A DNA stretch of 64,000 nt. It comes from Enhydrobacter aerosaccus (GTDB lineage Bacteria > Pseudomonadota > Alphaproteobacteria > Reyranellales > Reyranellaceae). Shown one piece after another: positions 16,044 to 24,766 of this stretch. Below the pieces are notes generated by a model. The model saw only the letters and a list, made by a program, of their open reading frames with translations, searched no databases and was not told where the DNA came from. A program made the position numbers and the translations under genes. Numbering within the stretch: the stretch's first letter is position 1; each line of letters begins with the position of its first letter. The stretch covers positions 124,001 to 188,000 of the forward strand of contig NZ_FUWJ01000006.1 of NCBI RefSeq assembly GCF_900167455.1, in the 5' to 3' direction.

Positions 16044-16045
16044 CC

Positions 16046-16834
16046 ATGAAACTCAAAGTGGACGGTCGCGATGTCTTCGCGACGACGGGCGGCGTGAGCT
16101 TCGATCCGTCCAAGCCCGCGGTGATCTTCCTCCACGGCGCCGGTTTCGACCGCACGGGCTGGCGCCTGCAGACGCGCTGGTTCGCGCATCATGGCCGCAG
16201 CGTGCTGGCGGTGGACTTCCCGGCACATGGCTGGTCGGAAGGTCCGATGCTGACCAGCATTGCCGACATGGCGGATTGGACCGCGCGCCTGATCGACGCG
16301 GCCGGCCTCGAGAGCGCGGCGTTGGTCGGCCATTCGATGGGGGCGCTGGTGGCGCTCGATTGTGCCGGCCGTCATGGCGGCAAGGTGAGGGCACTCGGCC
16401 TCTGCGGAGTCGCGACCGAGATGCCCGTTCATCCCGAGATGCTCGAGTCGGCCAAGGCCAACACCCTCAAGGTACAGGAGCTGATGACCTTCTGGGGGAT
16501 CGGCAATTCGCTGCACAAGGGTGGCATGGTCTCGCCCGGCCTGTGGCTGCGTCGTGAGTCCCTGGCGGTGCTGTCGCATAACGAGCCCGACGTCATTCAT
16601 GCCGATCTTGCGGCCTGCAATGCCTATAAGGACGTGCTTGCCCGCGCTTCCGCCGTCAAATGCCCGACCGTGCTCGTGCTGGGAGACGGCGATCTGATGA
16701 CGCCGGCGGCAAAAGCCAAATCCCTGGCGGCCGCCATTGCCGGCGCCGAGACGGTCGTGATTCCCAACTGCGGACATTTCATGATGGTGGAGCGTCCGGA
16801 CGAGACGCTTGAGGCCCTGAAGCGCCATGTCTGA
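16046..16834 (+). CDS. Alpha/beta-fold hydrolase
   Basis: 262 residues. The oxyanion motif is HGAGFDRTGW (about residue 31), the nucleophile elbow GHSMGA (Ser near 98), the acid residue in VLGDGDLMTP, and the catalytic His in NCGHFMMVERP. The triad is therefore complete. The substrate is unknown. Its position directly after metY and overlapping a downstream SDR suggests it acts with those enzymes, for instance on an acyl or ester intermediate, but this is inference from context only. Confidence 0.85.
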   Translation: MKLKVDGRDVFATTGGVSFDPSKPAVIFLHGAGFDRTGWRLQTRWFAHHGRSVLAVDFPAHGWSEGPMLTSIADMADWTARLIDAAGLESAALVGHSMGALVALDCAGRHGGKVRALGLCGVATEMPVHPEMLESAKANTLKVQELMTFWGIGNSLHKGGMVSPGLWLRRESLAVLSHNEPDVIHADLAACNAYKDVLARASAVKCPTVLVLGDGDLMTPAAKAKSLAAAIAGAETVVIPNCGHFMMVERPDETLEALKRHV

Positions 16835-17564
16835 TCGGGTCGCCCTCGTCACCGGCTCGACCCAGGGGATCGGTGCCGCAATTGCGCGGCGTCTCGCGAA
16901 GGAGGGCTATCGCGTCGCGTTGCATGGCCGTCGGTCGGCCTCGGAGATGGCATCCCTGCTGACTGGACTGCCGGGCGCGAGCTATCACGCGGCCGATCTC
17001 GAACAGGTCGAAAGCGCCGGCAGCCTCGTGCGCGATGTGCTGGCCCATCATGGCCGGCTCGATGTGCTGGTGAACAACGCCGGTGCCGTCGCTCGCTTTC
17101 CCCACGCCGACCTCAAGGCGGCAACGCCGGCGGTTTGGCGGCGCATGATGGACGTGAACCTGATCGCGCCCTGGATGTTGATCACCGAGGCCGAAACGGC
17201 GCTGCGCGCCTCGGCGCGGACGGGCCGACCGGGCTGCATCGTGAATATCGGCACGCATGCCGGCGTGCGACCGAAGGGATCGTCCATCCCTTATGCCGTG
17301 TCGAAGGCGGCCCTCCATCACACCACGCGGCTGCTGGCGCTCACGCTTGGGCCTGACATCCGGGTGAACTGCGTCGCCCCCGGCCTGGTCGATACGGCCA
17401 TGAGCACGGGATGGGAAGCCGCCTATGAGCTCTGGAACACCAAGTCCCCGATGCGCCGTCCTGCGAAACCAGATGACATCGCCGATCTGGTGGCCGCGTT
17501 CTGTCGCAACGATTACGTTACGGGAGAGATCCTGATCGCCGACGGTGGACTCAATCTGACCTGA
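16827..17564 (+). CDS. Short-chain dehydrogenase/reductase (FabG-like)
   Basis: 245 residues. The nucleotide motif TGSTQGIG is near residue 8, NNAGAV near 86, and the catalytic Ser/Tyr/Lys are in INIGTHAGV...PYAVSKAAL. The usual Ser of the active site appears displaced: the IVNIGTH segment has Gly-Thr where Ser-Ser is common. The start overlaps the upstream hydrolase gene by 8 bp, indicating translational coupling. It reduces or oxidises a keto/hydroxy substrate with NAD(P)H; the substrate is not readable. Confidence 0.83.
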   Translation: MSDRVALVTGSTQGIGAAIARRLAKEGYRVALHGRRSASEMASLLTGLPGASYHAADLEQVESAGSLVRDVLAHHGRLDVLVNNAGAVARFPHADLKAATPAVWRRMMDVNLIAPWMLITEAETALRASARTGRPGCIVNIGTHAGVRPKGSSIPYAVSKAALHHTTRLLALTLGPDIRVNCVAPGLVDTAMSTGWEAAYELWNTKSPMRRPAKPDDIADLVAAFCRNDYVTGEILIADGGLNLT

Positions 17565-17595
17565 GGCGCCAAGACCCAAAAGCGACGGAGGAACC

Positions 17596-18423
17596 ATGAA
17601 CGTCCAGACCTTGCCGCCCGGCTACAAGACCGCTCCGTGGACACCGCCCGAGAAGATCGATGGCAAGATGCTGGCGGAGGCCAGTGCGAAGCTGATCGAA
17701 CTCCTGCGCATCCGCACGCAGCCGATCGGCATGAAGCTGTTCGAGAACCCGGCGGACATGGAAAAGATTCCGGGCATTCGCAAGCCGACCGAGGGCTTCA
17801 AGTTCACCATGTGCCAGATGGTGACCCAGTCGCGCTGGTACGGCTTTACCCTCGGCATCACTGTCGACAATACGCGCGGCGGCAACTGCGGGGGCGTCGT
17901 CGGCCTCAATCATCCGGGTGAGGATTTCCTGTCGGGCGATCACATGAACGGCGTGTGGTTTGGCAACAAGGAAGCGTCGGCTGCCCATCAGGCCCAGATG
18001 CCGCGCGTGCCGAACGGCACCTATAACGGCCTTGCGGTCTCGCCATTGCGGTCGGGCCGGCTCGATCCGCCGGATATCTGCCTGTTCTACGGCACGCCCG
18101 GCCAGATGATCTATTTCATCAACGGCCTGCAGTACCATCGCTATCGTCGCTACGACTTCACCGTCACTGGGGAGAGTGCCTGCGCCGATTCCTGGGGGCG
18201 GGCATTGGCGACGCGTCAGACCTCGCTGTCGCTGCCGTGCTTCGCCGAGCGACGCTATGGCGGCGTGGCCGATGACGAACTGCTGATGGCCTGCCCGCCG
18301 GATGAGTTCCTGCGGGCGATCGAGGGCATGGGCCATCTCGGCAAGAACGGGCTGCGCTATCCGTTCCCGCCCTATGGCGCGGTGATGGATCCGGCGCTTG
18401 GCATGGCCAAGAGCTACAGCTGA
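17596..18423 (+). CDS. DUF169-family protein
   Basis: 275 residues matching the DUF169 layout: an N-terminal helix (AKLIELLRIRTQPIGMKLF), then a conserved CQMV cysteine and NCGGVVGLN, and a C-terminal block ACPPDEFLRAIEGM. The family is uncharacterised; conserved cysteines suggest metal or cofactor binding. It is preceded by GGAGGAACC and is 31 bp downstream of the SDR gene and 2 bp before the next gene. No signal peptide is present. No function is assigned. Confidence 0.75.
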   Translation: MNVQTLPPGYKTAPWTPPEKIDGKMLAEASAKLIELLRIRTQPIGMKLFENPADMEKIPGIRKPTEGFKFTMCQMVTQSRWYGFTLGITVDNTRGGNCGGVVGLNHPGEDFLSGDHMNGVWFGNKEASAAHQAQMPRVPNGTYNGLAVSPLRSGRLDPPDICLFYGTPGQMIYFINGLQYHRYRRYDFTVTGESACADSWGRALATRQTSLSLPCFAERRYGGVADDELLMACPPDEFLRAIEGMGHLGKNGLRYPFPPYGAVMDPALGMAKSYS

Positions 18424-18425
18424 CC

Positions 18426-18929
18426 GTGCTCTACGTCGTCGCCTGGCCGATCCTGAGCGAGACCGACGACACCGCATTGCGGCGGATACGGGCGCAATAT
18501 CACGCTGGCGAGGCCGACCTGATCGGCCCGCATTTCACGCTCGTCTTCGGTGCGCCGCCCGAGCGCGAACGCTCGTTGCACGCGGCGCTGGAACAGGTCC
18601 AGCAGCGCCCCTTCTGGTTTTTGCTGGACCGCGTGGTTCGGCTCGATCAGCGGCCGCCCTCGCGCTCCGCCTATCTTTATGCGGTTCCGAGCGAAGGCGC
18701 CTCCGCCCTGGCGGGACTTCACGAGGCGCTGAACCCGGTGCCGGGCGACGAGGACTTCGAACCGCACATTACATTGGGTCTATTTCAGCGCTCGGCCGAT
18801 GCCGAACAGGTCGCCCGCGTCATCGAGCGTCAGCATCTGCCGATGCACGGCCGGATCGAGGAGTTGAGCCTCCTGCGGCACCAAGGTGACGCCCTCGAGA
18901 CGATCAAGCAGGTCCGATTGGCGGGCTGA
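18426..18929 (+). CDS. 2'-5' RNA ligase / cyclic phosphodiesterase superfamily (2H) protein
   Basis: 167 residues with the two diagnostic HxT motifs of 2H phosphoesterases: HFTLVFG near residue 38 and HITLGLF near residue 117. These flank the symmetric catalytic cleft. The protein would hydrolyse or ligate 2'-5' or cyclic phosphate bonds; the physiological substrate is unknown. The GTG start is 2 bp after the DUF169 stop, so the two are almost certainly co-translated. It is the last gene of the run beginning at 13726. Confidence 0.78.
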   Translation: MLYVVAWPILSETDDTALRRIRAQYHAGEADLIGPHFTLVFGAPPERERSLHAALEQVQQRPFWFLLDRVVRLDQRPPSRSAYLYAVPSEGASALAGLHEALNPVPGDEDFEPHITLGLFQRSADAEQVARVIERQHLPMHGRIEELSLLRHQGDALETIKQVRLAG

Positions 18930-18936
18930 CAGCCCG
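18922..18936. terminator. Short stem-loop between convergent genes
   Basis: CGGGCT-GAC-AGCCCG, a perfect 6-bp stem with a 3-nt loop, overlaps the stop of the RNA-ligase-like gene and precedes the end of sppA by 9 bp. No T-run, so it is a weak bidirectional terminator candidate. Confidence 0.3.
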
Positions 18937-18944
18937 GCCCGTGC

Positions 18945-20708
18945 TCAATGCCAGAGCGGCGGCATCGGCGGCAGGCGTACATTTCCCGCATGCGCCGAGA
19001 TGCCCAATCGTCTCAGCAGATCACGAAGTTCCCGCGGCGGCCGCATCTCGGGGCCGTTCGTGGCGACGTTGGCCAACCGGCTGAGACGATCGATGACGCG
19101 CTGGAGGCGGTCGTTGTCCTGGGGGAAGCGCTGCACGTCGATGGTCTTGCTTTCGTCGATGCCGGCCTTTGCCTTGGCGATGCTGAACGCCAGCTGCAAG
19201 CCGCCCAGCTCGTCGATCAGTCCGGCACGACGGGCATCGACGCCGCCGAATACACGGCCGCGGGCGGCTAGGTCGAGCCGGGTGGCGTCGAGTTGCCGGG
19301 CCTCGCCGACCTGATGGGCGAAGTCGGCATAGATGGCGTCGAGCTGCCGGCCTATCGCGGCGCGCTGAGCGGCGTTGGGAAGGTGGAATGAGGAGAACAT
19401 GCCGGCATTGGCGCCGGCGGTGAGGCGATCGACCTTGATGCCAAGCGTGTTGAGCAGGTCGGGCATCGCCACCGGCCACATGCCGAATACGCCGATCGAT
19501 CCGGTGATGGTGCTGGGCTCGGCCACGATCACATCGGCCCGCACGGCGGCGAGATAGCCTCCCGAAGCGGCGACGTCGCCCATCGAAACGATCACGGGCT
19601 TGCCGGCCGCACGAGCGCGGGCAACGCCGTCGGCAATGGCATCCGCGGCGGGATAGGTACCGCCAGGGGAGTCGATCCGCAGAACGATGGCCTTCACGTC
19701 CTTCGACTGGGCGGCCGCATCGAGGGCGTCGACGATGTCGTCCGACGCCGCCTGCAGGTCGTCGTCGAGCGGTGTATCGCTGCCTGGGCCAGAGACGATG
19801 GTGCCGCTGACGCGAACGAGCGCGATCACGTCGCCGCGAGGTTTGGGCCGGCGATCCTCATCGCTGTAGTCGGAGAGCGACACCAGATCGTGGGTCTTTC
19901 CTGCCCGCTGCCAGACATCGTCCATGGCGTCGGCGCGATAGCCGATCTTGTCCACCAGCCCCTCGGTGCGGGCCCGCTCGGAATCGAAGGGCGTGGAGTC
20001 GATCAACTGTCGAAGCTTGGCCGGCGCGATATGACGTTCACGGGAAACATCCTCGATGAACTGGCCGTAGAGCGCGTCGATCAGCTGCTGAAGGTTTTCC
20101 CGGGCCGGGGCGGTCATCGCGGTCTCGGTGAAGGTATCGGGCGCGCTCTTGTATTCGTAGCGCTTGCCCCCTTCCATGCGGACCCCGAGCTTGTCGAGTC
20201 CGGCCTTCACGAACGGGGTCTCGATGGCGAGGCCGGCCACGCCGAAACCGCCACTCGGCTGCAGCCAGATGCGATCGAGCGCCGAGGCGAGATAGTAATC
20301 GGAGAAATGATCGCCACTGCTGCCCAGCGACTCGGCGAACCCGATCACGAACTTGCCCTTGCCGCGGAAGCGCTGAATAGCTTCGCGGAGCTCCTGCACT
20401 CGCGCCAGTCCGGCGTCCTCGTCGCCGATCTCCACATAGAGGCCGCTGACGCGCGGATCGTCGGCGGCGCGCCAGAGGGCCTGAACCGTATCGACGATAT
20501 CCTGGGAGCTGCCCGCCCACAGGCTGCTCAGGACATCGGACGAAACGGTCTCCGGCGGCAGGCTGCGCAGGTCGAGCGACAGTACCATCGAGGAGGGAAG
20601 GGAACGGGTGGCAAAGGGGCCCCGGGCGGCGAAGTACACACCCACTCCGGCAAGCAGCAGTGTAATGGCGCCGATGGTCGCGAGCAGGCCAACAACAAAC
20701 CGCCTCAT
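18945..20708 (-). CDS. sppA: Signal peptide peptidase SppA, 67K type
   Basis: 587 residues, the double-length form. An N-terminal transmembrane segment (residues 5-30) is followed by two ClpP-like domains. The catalytic Lys is in the first domain in YEYKSAPDTF, and the catalytic Ser in the second in GDVAASGGYLAA, the same division as E. coli SppA. It degrades cleaved signal peptides in the membrane. It is the last gene of the leftward fabI-aroC-membrane protein-sppA run, 18 bp after its neighbour. Confidence 0.92.
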   Translation of the reverse strand: MRRFVVGLLATIGAITLLLAGVGVYFAARGPFATRSLPSSMVLSLDLRSLPPETVSSDVLSSLWAGSSQDIVDTVQALWRAADDPRVSGLYVEIGDEDAGLARVQELREAIQRFRGKGKFVIGFAESLGSSGDHFSDYYLASALDRIWLQPSGGFGVAGLAIETPFVKAGLDKLGVRMEGGKRYEYKSAPDTFTETAMTAPARENLQQLIDALYGQFIEDVSRERHIAPAKLRQLIDSTPFDSERARTEGLVDKIGYRADAMDDVWQRAGKTHDLVSLSDYSDEDRRPKPRGDVIALVRVSGTIVSGPGSDTPLDDDLQAASDDIVDALDAAAQSKDVKAIVLRIDSPGGTYPAADAIADGVARARAAGKPVIVSMGDVAASGGYLAAVRADVIVAEPSTITGSIGVFGMWPVAMPDLLNTLGIKVDRLTAGANAGMFSSFHLPNAAQRAAIGRQLDAIYADFAHQVGEARQLDATRLDLAARGRVFGGVDARRAGLIDELGGLQLAFSIAKAKAGIDESKTIDVQRFPQDNDRLQRVIDRLSRLANVATNGPEMRPPRELRDLLRRLGISAHAGNVRLPPMPPLWH

Positions 20709-20726
20709 GGCGGGCTCTCCAACTGA

Positions 20727-21263
20727 TCAGGATTTGACGAGATTGGGCCGAAACCTTCTGACAGCGTCAAGCATTGCGGACGCCGAGGTGTCGAGCCCGT
20801 TGTCGCGGACGAGCACCCCCGCAGGGACGCCGCGAATAGGCCGGAGTCCGTCATCGAGACTCCACATGGAAAGCCTAAGATCCGCCGCCACGAATGCTTC
20901 CGGCAGCAGGCCGATCTGCAATTGCGGACGCAGTGCGAGCCGACGCAGGCGCACCCATTGCACATCGGACCAGCCGAGGCGACGATTCCGGCCAAAGCCG
21001 AGTTGGATGCCATTGCGATCGATCACGACCTGCGGCTCGCGATCGAGGGCGTGGCTGATGCCAATGTAGGCATAGTAGAGCATCGCCACGGCCAGGACCG
21101 CGAACAGTACCGTCCGCGGGTCCGCCAGCGACGGGCTCGGAGCATTGGCCGGATGGGTGGCGAAATGCAGGACCGCTGCAGCCACCATGGCGACCGCCAC
21201 CAACGCCATGCTCAGATTGTGAAACTTTCCGTACCGCGCCTGGAGGGATTCGGGGGCGGCCAT
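20727..21263 (-). CDS. Uncharacterised membrane protein with PH-like C-terminal region
   Basis: 178 residues. Two hydrophobic helices lie at about residues 18-36 and 52-70. A soluble part follows with VVIDRNGIQLGFGRNRRLGWSDV-like spacing, reminiscent of STM3941/bacterial PH-domain proteins. The ATG at 21263 is 1 bp after the aroC stop, which supports this start over the longer in-frame reading inside aroC. It sits between aroC and sppA in one operon. No function is assigned. Confidence 0.7.
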   Translation of the reverse strand: MAAPESLQARYGKFHNLSMALVAVAMVAAAVLHFATHPANAPSPSLADPRTVLFAVLAVAMLYYAYIGISHALDREPQVVIDRNGIQLGFGRNRRLGWSDVQWVRLRRLALRPQLQIGLLPEAFVAADLRLSMWSLDDGLRPIRGVPAGVLVRDNGLDTSASAMLDAVRRFRPNLVKS

Positions 21264-21264
21264 C

Positions 21265-22335
21265 TTAGCCGCACTGCGCGCGATGGCGCAGCAGATGGTC
21301 GGCAAGGACGCAGGCAATCATCGCCTCGGCGACAGGCGTCGCGCGGATGCCGACGCACGGATCGTGCCGGCCTTTCGTCCGAAGCTCGACGTCATTGCCG
21401 AAGCGATCGACGCTGCGCACGGTCGAGAGGATCGAGCTGGTCGGCTTCACGGCCAGACGACAGACGATATCCTGGCCCGTCGAGATGCCACCCAGGATGC
21501 CGCCGGCATGATTGCTGAGGAAGGTCGGATGGCCGTCCTTCATCCGCATCTCGTCGGCATTCTGCTCGCCGCTCATGGCAGCGGTTGCGAAGCCGTCGCC
21601 GATCTCCACGCCTTTGACGGCATTGATGCTCATCAGCGCCTTGGCGAGATCGGCATCGAGCTTGTCGTAGACAGGTTCGCCCAAACCGACGGGAACGCCG
21701 GACGCCACGACCTCGATCACCGCTCCGCAGGAACTGCCGCGCTTGCGCACATCGTCGAGATAACCTTCCCATCGCTGGACGGCCTGGCGGTCGGGACACC
21801 AGAACGGATTGTCGGCGGTGGCGTCCCAGTCCCACGTCGCACGGTCGATCTTCTCCGTACCGATCTGGATCACCGCGCCGCGAATGGTGACGCCATCACC
21901 CAGGATCTTGCGGGCAATGGCGCCGGCCGCGACTCGCACTGCCGTCTCTCGCGCCGACTGCCGACCGCCGCCGCGATAGTCGCGCACGCCATATTTCTTG
22001 AAGTAGGTGTAGTCGGCATGCGACGGGCGGAACTGATCCTTGATATCGCCATAGTCGCGGCTCCGTTGATCGACGTTGTCGATATGCAGTGCGATCGGCG
22101 TACCGGTCGTCACGCCTTCGAACACGCCTGACAGGATTTTGACCGTATCCGGCTCCTGCCGCTGCGTCACGAAGCGCGATTGGCCGGGACGGCGCTTGTC
22201 CATCCACACCTGGATATCGGCCTCGCTGAGGGCGATCCGGGATGGCGTGCCATCGACCACGCAGCCGATCGCTGGCCCGTGGCTTTCGCCCCAGCTGGTG
22301 AACCGGAAGAGGGTGCCGAAACTGCTGCCGGCCAT
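21265..22335 (-). CDS. aroC: Chorismate synthase
   Basis: 356 residues. The N-terminal signature [18 protein letters not shown], the FMN-site block [10 protein letters not shown], and the C-terminal segment [19 protein letters not shown] are all present. The enzyme converts 5-enolpyruvylshikimate-3-phosphate to chorismate, the last step of the shikimate pathway, and needs reduced FMN. It lies 17 bp downstream of fabI, as in many alphaproteobacteria, and is co-transcribed with it. Confidence 0.97.
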   Translation of the reverse strand: MAGSSFGTLFRFTSWGESHGPAIGCVVDGTPSRIALSEADIQVWMDKRRPGQSRFVTQRQEPDTVKILSGVFEGVTTGTPIALHIDNVDQRSRDYGDIKDQFRPSHADYTYFKKYGVRDYRGGGRQSARETAVRVAAGAIARKILGDGVTIRGAVIQIGTEKIDRATWDWDATADNPFWCPDRQAVQRWEGYLDDVRKRGSSCGAVIEVVASGVPVGLGEPVYDKLDADLAKALMSINAVKGVEIGDGFATAAMSGEQNADEMRMKDGHPTFLSNHAGGILGGISTGQDIVCRLAVKPTSSILSTVRSVDRFGNDVELRTKGRHDPCVGIRATPVAEAMIACVLADHLLRHRAQCG

Positions 22336-22352
22336 GGCCGGCGGCCTCCGCG

Positions 22353-23189
22353 TTAGTCGTCGTCGAAATTGGCGAGCAGCTCGCTGAGCTGCTTGGCCGA
22401 CTGGGTCTTGATCATGCCGACGACATGATAGCCGGCATCGACATGCATTACCTCACCGGTCACGCCGCTGCCGAGATCCGACAGGAGATAGAGACCGGCA
22501 TTGCCGACTTCCTCGGTGGAAACGTTGCGCTTGAGCGGCGCATTCAGTTCGTTCCACTTGAGAATGTAATTGAAGTCGCCGATGCCCGATGCGGCCAGGG
22601 TCTTGATCGGACCCGCGGAAATGGCGTTGACGCGGATCTTCCTGTCGCCAAGGTCCGCGGCCAGATAGCGCACGCTCGCCTCGAGCGCCGCCTTGGCGAC
22701 GCCCATGACGTTGTAGTGCGGCATGACGCGCTCGGCGCCGTAATAGGTGAGGGTCAGCAGGCTGCCGCCGTCCTTCATCAGCGGCACGGCGCGTTGGGCG
22801 ACGGCGGTGAAGGAGTAGCAGCTGATATTCATTGTCAGCTGGAAATTGTCAGGTGTCGTATCGAGATACCGACCCTTCAGCTGGTCCTTGTTCGAGAAGG
22901 CGATGGCATGGACCAGGAAGTCGAGGCCGCCCCATTTCTTCTCGATTTCGGCAAAGGTCGCGTCGATGCTGGCTGCATCCGAAACGTCGCAGGGCAGGAC
23001 CAGCTCGCTGCCGATCTCCTGCGCCAGCGGACGCACGCGCTTCTCGAGCGCTTCCCCTTGATAGGTGAAGGCAAGCTGGGCGCCATGATCGTGGCAGGCT
23101 TTTGCGATCCCCCAGGCAATCGACCGATGGTTGGCGACGCCCATGACCAGGCCTTTTTTTCCGGCCATTAATTGTGCAGCTGCAGTCAT
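22353..23189 (-). CDS. fabI: Enoyl-[acyl-carrier-protein] reductase (NADH), FabI
   Basis: 278 residues. The SDR-like cofactor region is [17 protein letters not shown] near residue 15, and the active site Tyr-x6-Lys is represented by [34 protein letters not shown] is the triclosan-loop region of FabI. The enzyme performs the final reduction of each cycle of type II fatty-acid synthesis. It is the first gene of a leftward operon and is divergent from pdxH across an 80-bp promoter region. Confidence 0.96.
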   Translation of the reverse strand: MTAAAQLMAGKKGLVMGVANHRSIAWGIAKACHDHGAQLAFTYQGEALEKRVRPLAQEIGSELVLPCDVSDAASIDATFAEIEKKWGGLDFLVHAIAFSNKDQLKGRYLDTTPDNFQLTMNISCYSFTAVAQRAVPLMKDGGSLLTLTYYGAERVMPHYNVMGVAKAALEASVRYLAADLGDRKIRVNAISAGPIKTLAASGIGDFNYILKWNELNAPLKRNVSTEEVGNAGLYLLSDLGSGVTGEVMHVDAGYHVVGMIKTQSAKQLSELLANFDDD

Positions 23190-23269
23190 GCCCCGTTCTA
23201 GCGGGGCTGCGTCAGCGGGACAAGATGCCGGTGGTGAAAGGCGCCTTGGCCCTCCATATTGTGTGGATC

Positions 23270-23863
23270 ATGATTCGCGAGAAAGCCGATCCGCTTGATC
23301 TTTTTGCCGAATGGTATGCCGAGGCCGTCAAGAGCGAACCGAACGATCCGTCGGCCATGGCCCTCGGGACGGTCGGGCCGGACGGCATGCCCTCGGTTCG
23401 TATGGTGTTGCTGAAGGATTACGATCCTGCCGGTTTCGTGTTCTACACGAATTACGAAAGCCGCAAGGGGCGCCAGCTCCTGGCCAATCCGAAAGCGGCC
23501 CTCCTGTTCCATTGGAAATCCTTGCGGCGGCAGGTGCGGCTCGAAGGGCCGATCGAGAAGACCACGCCCGAGGAAGCCGATGCCTATTTTTCCACCCGCG
23601 CCCGCGGCAGCCAGATCGGGGCCTGGGCATCCGAGCAATCGCGACCGCTGGAGAGCCGGTTCGCACTGGAGAAGCGCGTGGCCGAGGTCACGGCGAAATA
23701 CGTCATCGGCAAGGTGCCTAGGCCTGACCATTGGTCCGGCTTTCGCCTGCAGCCCCTCCTGATCGAATTCTGGCAGGATGGTGCTTTCCGGCTGCATGAT
23801 CGTTTGGAGTATAGTCGCCCAACCCCCGGTGCACCGTGGTCGACACGCACGCTGTATCCCTGA
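23270..23863 (+). CDS. pdxH: Pyridoxamine 5'-phosphate oxidase
   Basis: About 197 residues. [20 protein letters not shown] is the FMN-binding core, [13 protein letters not shown] and the C-terminal signature [12 protein letters not shown]...RLHDR are those of PdxH. The enzyme oxidises pyridoxamine- or pyridoxine-5'-phosphate to PLP. The ATG at 23270 ([15 protein letters not shown]) fits the family N-terminus; longer in-frame starts at 23174 and 23225 would run into the fabI promoter. The downstream cation transporter overlaps its 3' end by 28 bp if its GTG start is right. Confidence 0.94.
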   Translation: MIREKADPLDLFAEWYAEAVKSEPNDPSAMALGTVGPDGMPSVRMVLLKDYDPAGFVFYTNYESRKGRQLLANPKAALLFHWKSLRRQVRLEGPIEKTTPEEADAYFSTRARGSQIGAWASEQSRPLESRFALEKRVAEVTAKYVIGKVPRPDHWSGFRLQPLLIEFWQDGAFRLHDRLEYSRPTPGAPWSTRTLYP

Positions 23864-24762
23864 CGGCCGAGCCTGAGGTCGCCGCGCGCCTGATGCGGCG
23901 CGCGAGCATCGCCTCGATGTCGGTGGCCGCGATCTTGATCGTCGCCAAGGCTCTGGCCTGGTTACTGACCGACTCGATCGGCATGCTCTCTTCGCTGGTC
24001 GACTCGGCGCTCGATCTCGTGAGTTCGATGATCACCTTCGTCGCCATCCGGCAGGCTCTGGTTCCGGCGGACGAGGACCATCGCTTCGGTCACGGCAAGG
24101 CGGAGGCGTTGGCCGGTGTGGCGCAGGCCGGCTTCATCGCCGCTTCCGCTGGCGGTCTGGTGCTTACGGTCATCGATCGCTTCCTCCATCCGCGACCGGT
24201 GCAACAGGAGTTCGCCGGCCTGCTGGTCAGCGGCGTTGCGATCGTCCTGACTTTCGCGCTGATGTCATTTCAGAACTATGTCGTACGCATGACCAAGTCG
24301 ATCGCCATCACGGCGGACAAGGCCCACTACACGACGGATTTCGTCACCAATATCGCGGTCGGTGCCGGCATCGTGGCGGCCAGCCGGCTCGAGCAGCCCT
24401 GGATCGATCTGGCCGTCGCCCTGGGCGTCGCGGCCTATCTGGTAATCGGGGCATGGTCGATCGGCCGGACCTCGATCGACGTGCTCATGGATCGGGAGCT
24501 GCCGGCGGAAGACAGGCAGCGTATTCTGGATTTGGCCATGCGCCATCCGGGGGTCCGCAGCGTGCACGATCTGCGCACGCGCTCCTCGGGCCTGACGCAA
24601 TTCATCCAGCTCCATGTCGTGTTCCAGCCGACGATGTCGCTGGGGCGGGCGCATGTGATGGGCGACTCGATCGAAGCCGAGATCCGCGAGGCTTTTCCGC
24701 AGGCGGAAGTGATCCTGCATATCGATCCCTGGAACGACCACGACCTCGGCGCCCGCCGCTGA
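23836..24762 (+). CDS. Cation diffusion facilitator (FieF/CzcD-type) metal exporter
   Basis: 308 residues with six hydrophobic helices. The intramembrane metal site is readable as Asp-x3-Asp in SLVDSALDL (TM2) and His-x3-Asp in [10 protein letters not shown] (TM5); [11 protein letters not shown] is the conserved cytoplasmic loop. The C-terminal cytoplasmic domain contains ...VMDRELP and ILHIDPWND. It exports Zn2+, Fe2+ or a similar divalent ion in exchange for protons. The GTG at 23836 overlaps pdxH; the ATG at 23893 is a shorter alternative. Confidence 0.88.
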   Translation: MVDTHAVSLTAEPEVAARLMRRASIASMSVAAILIVAKALAWLLTDSIGMLSSLVDSALDLVSSMITFVAIRQALVPADEDHRFGHGKAEALAGVAQAGFIAASAGGLVLTVIDRFLHPRPVQQEFAGLLVSGVAIVLTFALMSFQNYVVRMTKSIAITADKAHYTTDFVTNIAVGAGIVAASRLEQPWIDLAVALGVAAYLVIGAWSIGRTSIDVLMDRELPAEDRQRILDLAMRHPGVRSVHDLRTRSSGLTQFIQLHVVFQPTMSLGRAHVMGDSIEAEIREAFPQAEVILHIDPWNDHDLGARR

Positions 24763-24766
24763 CGTA

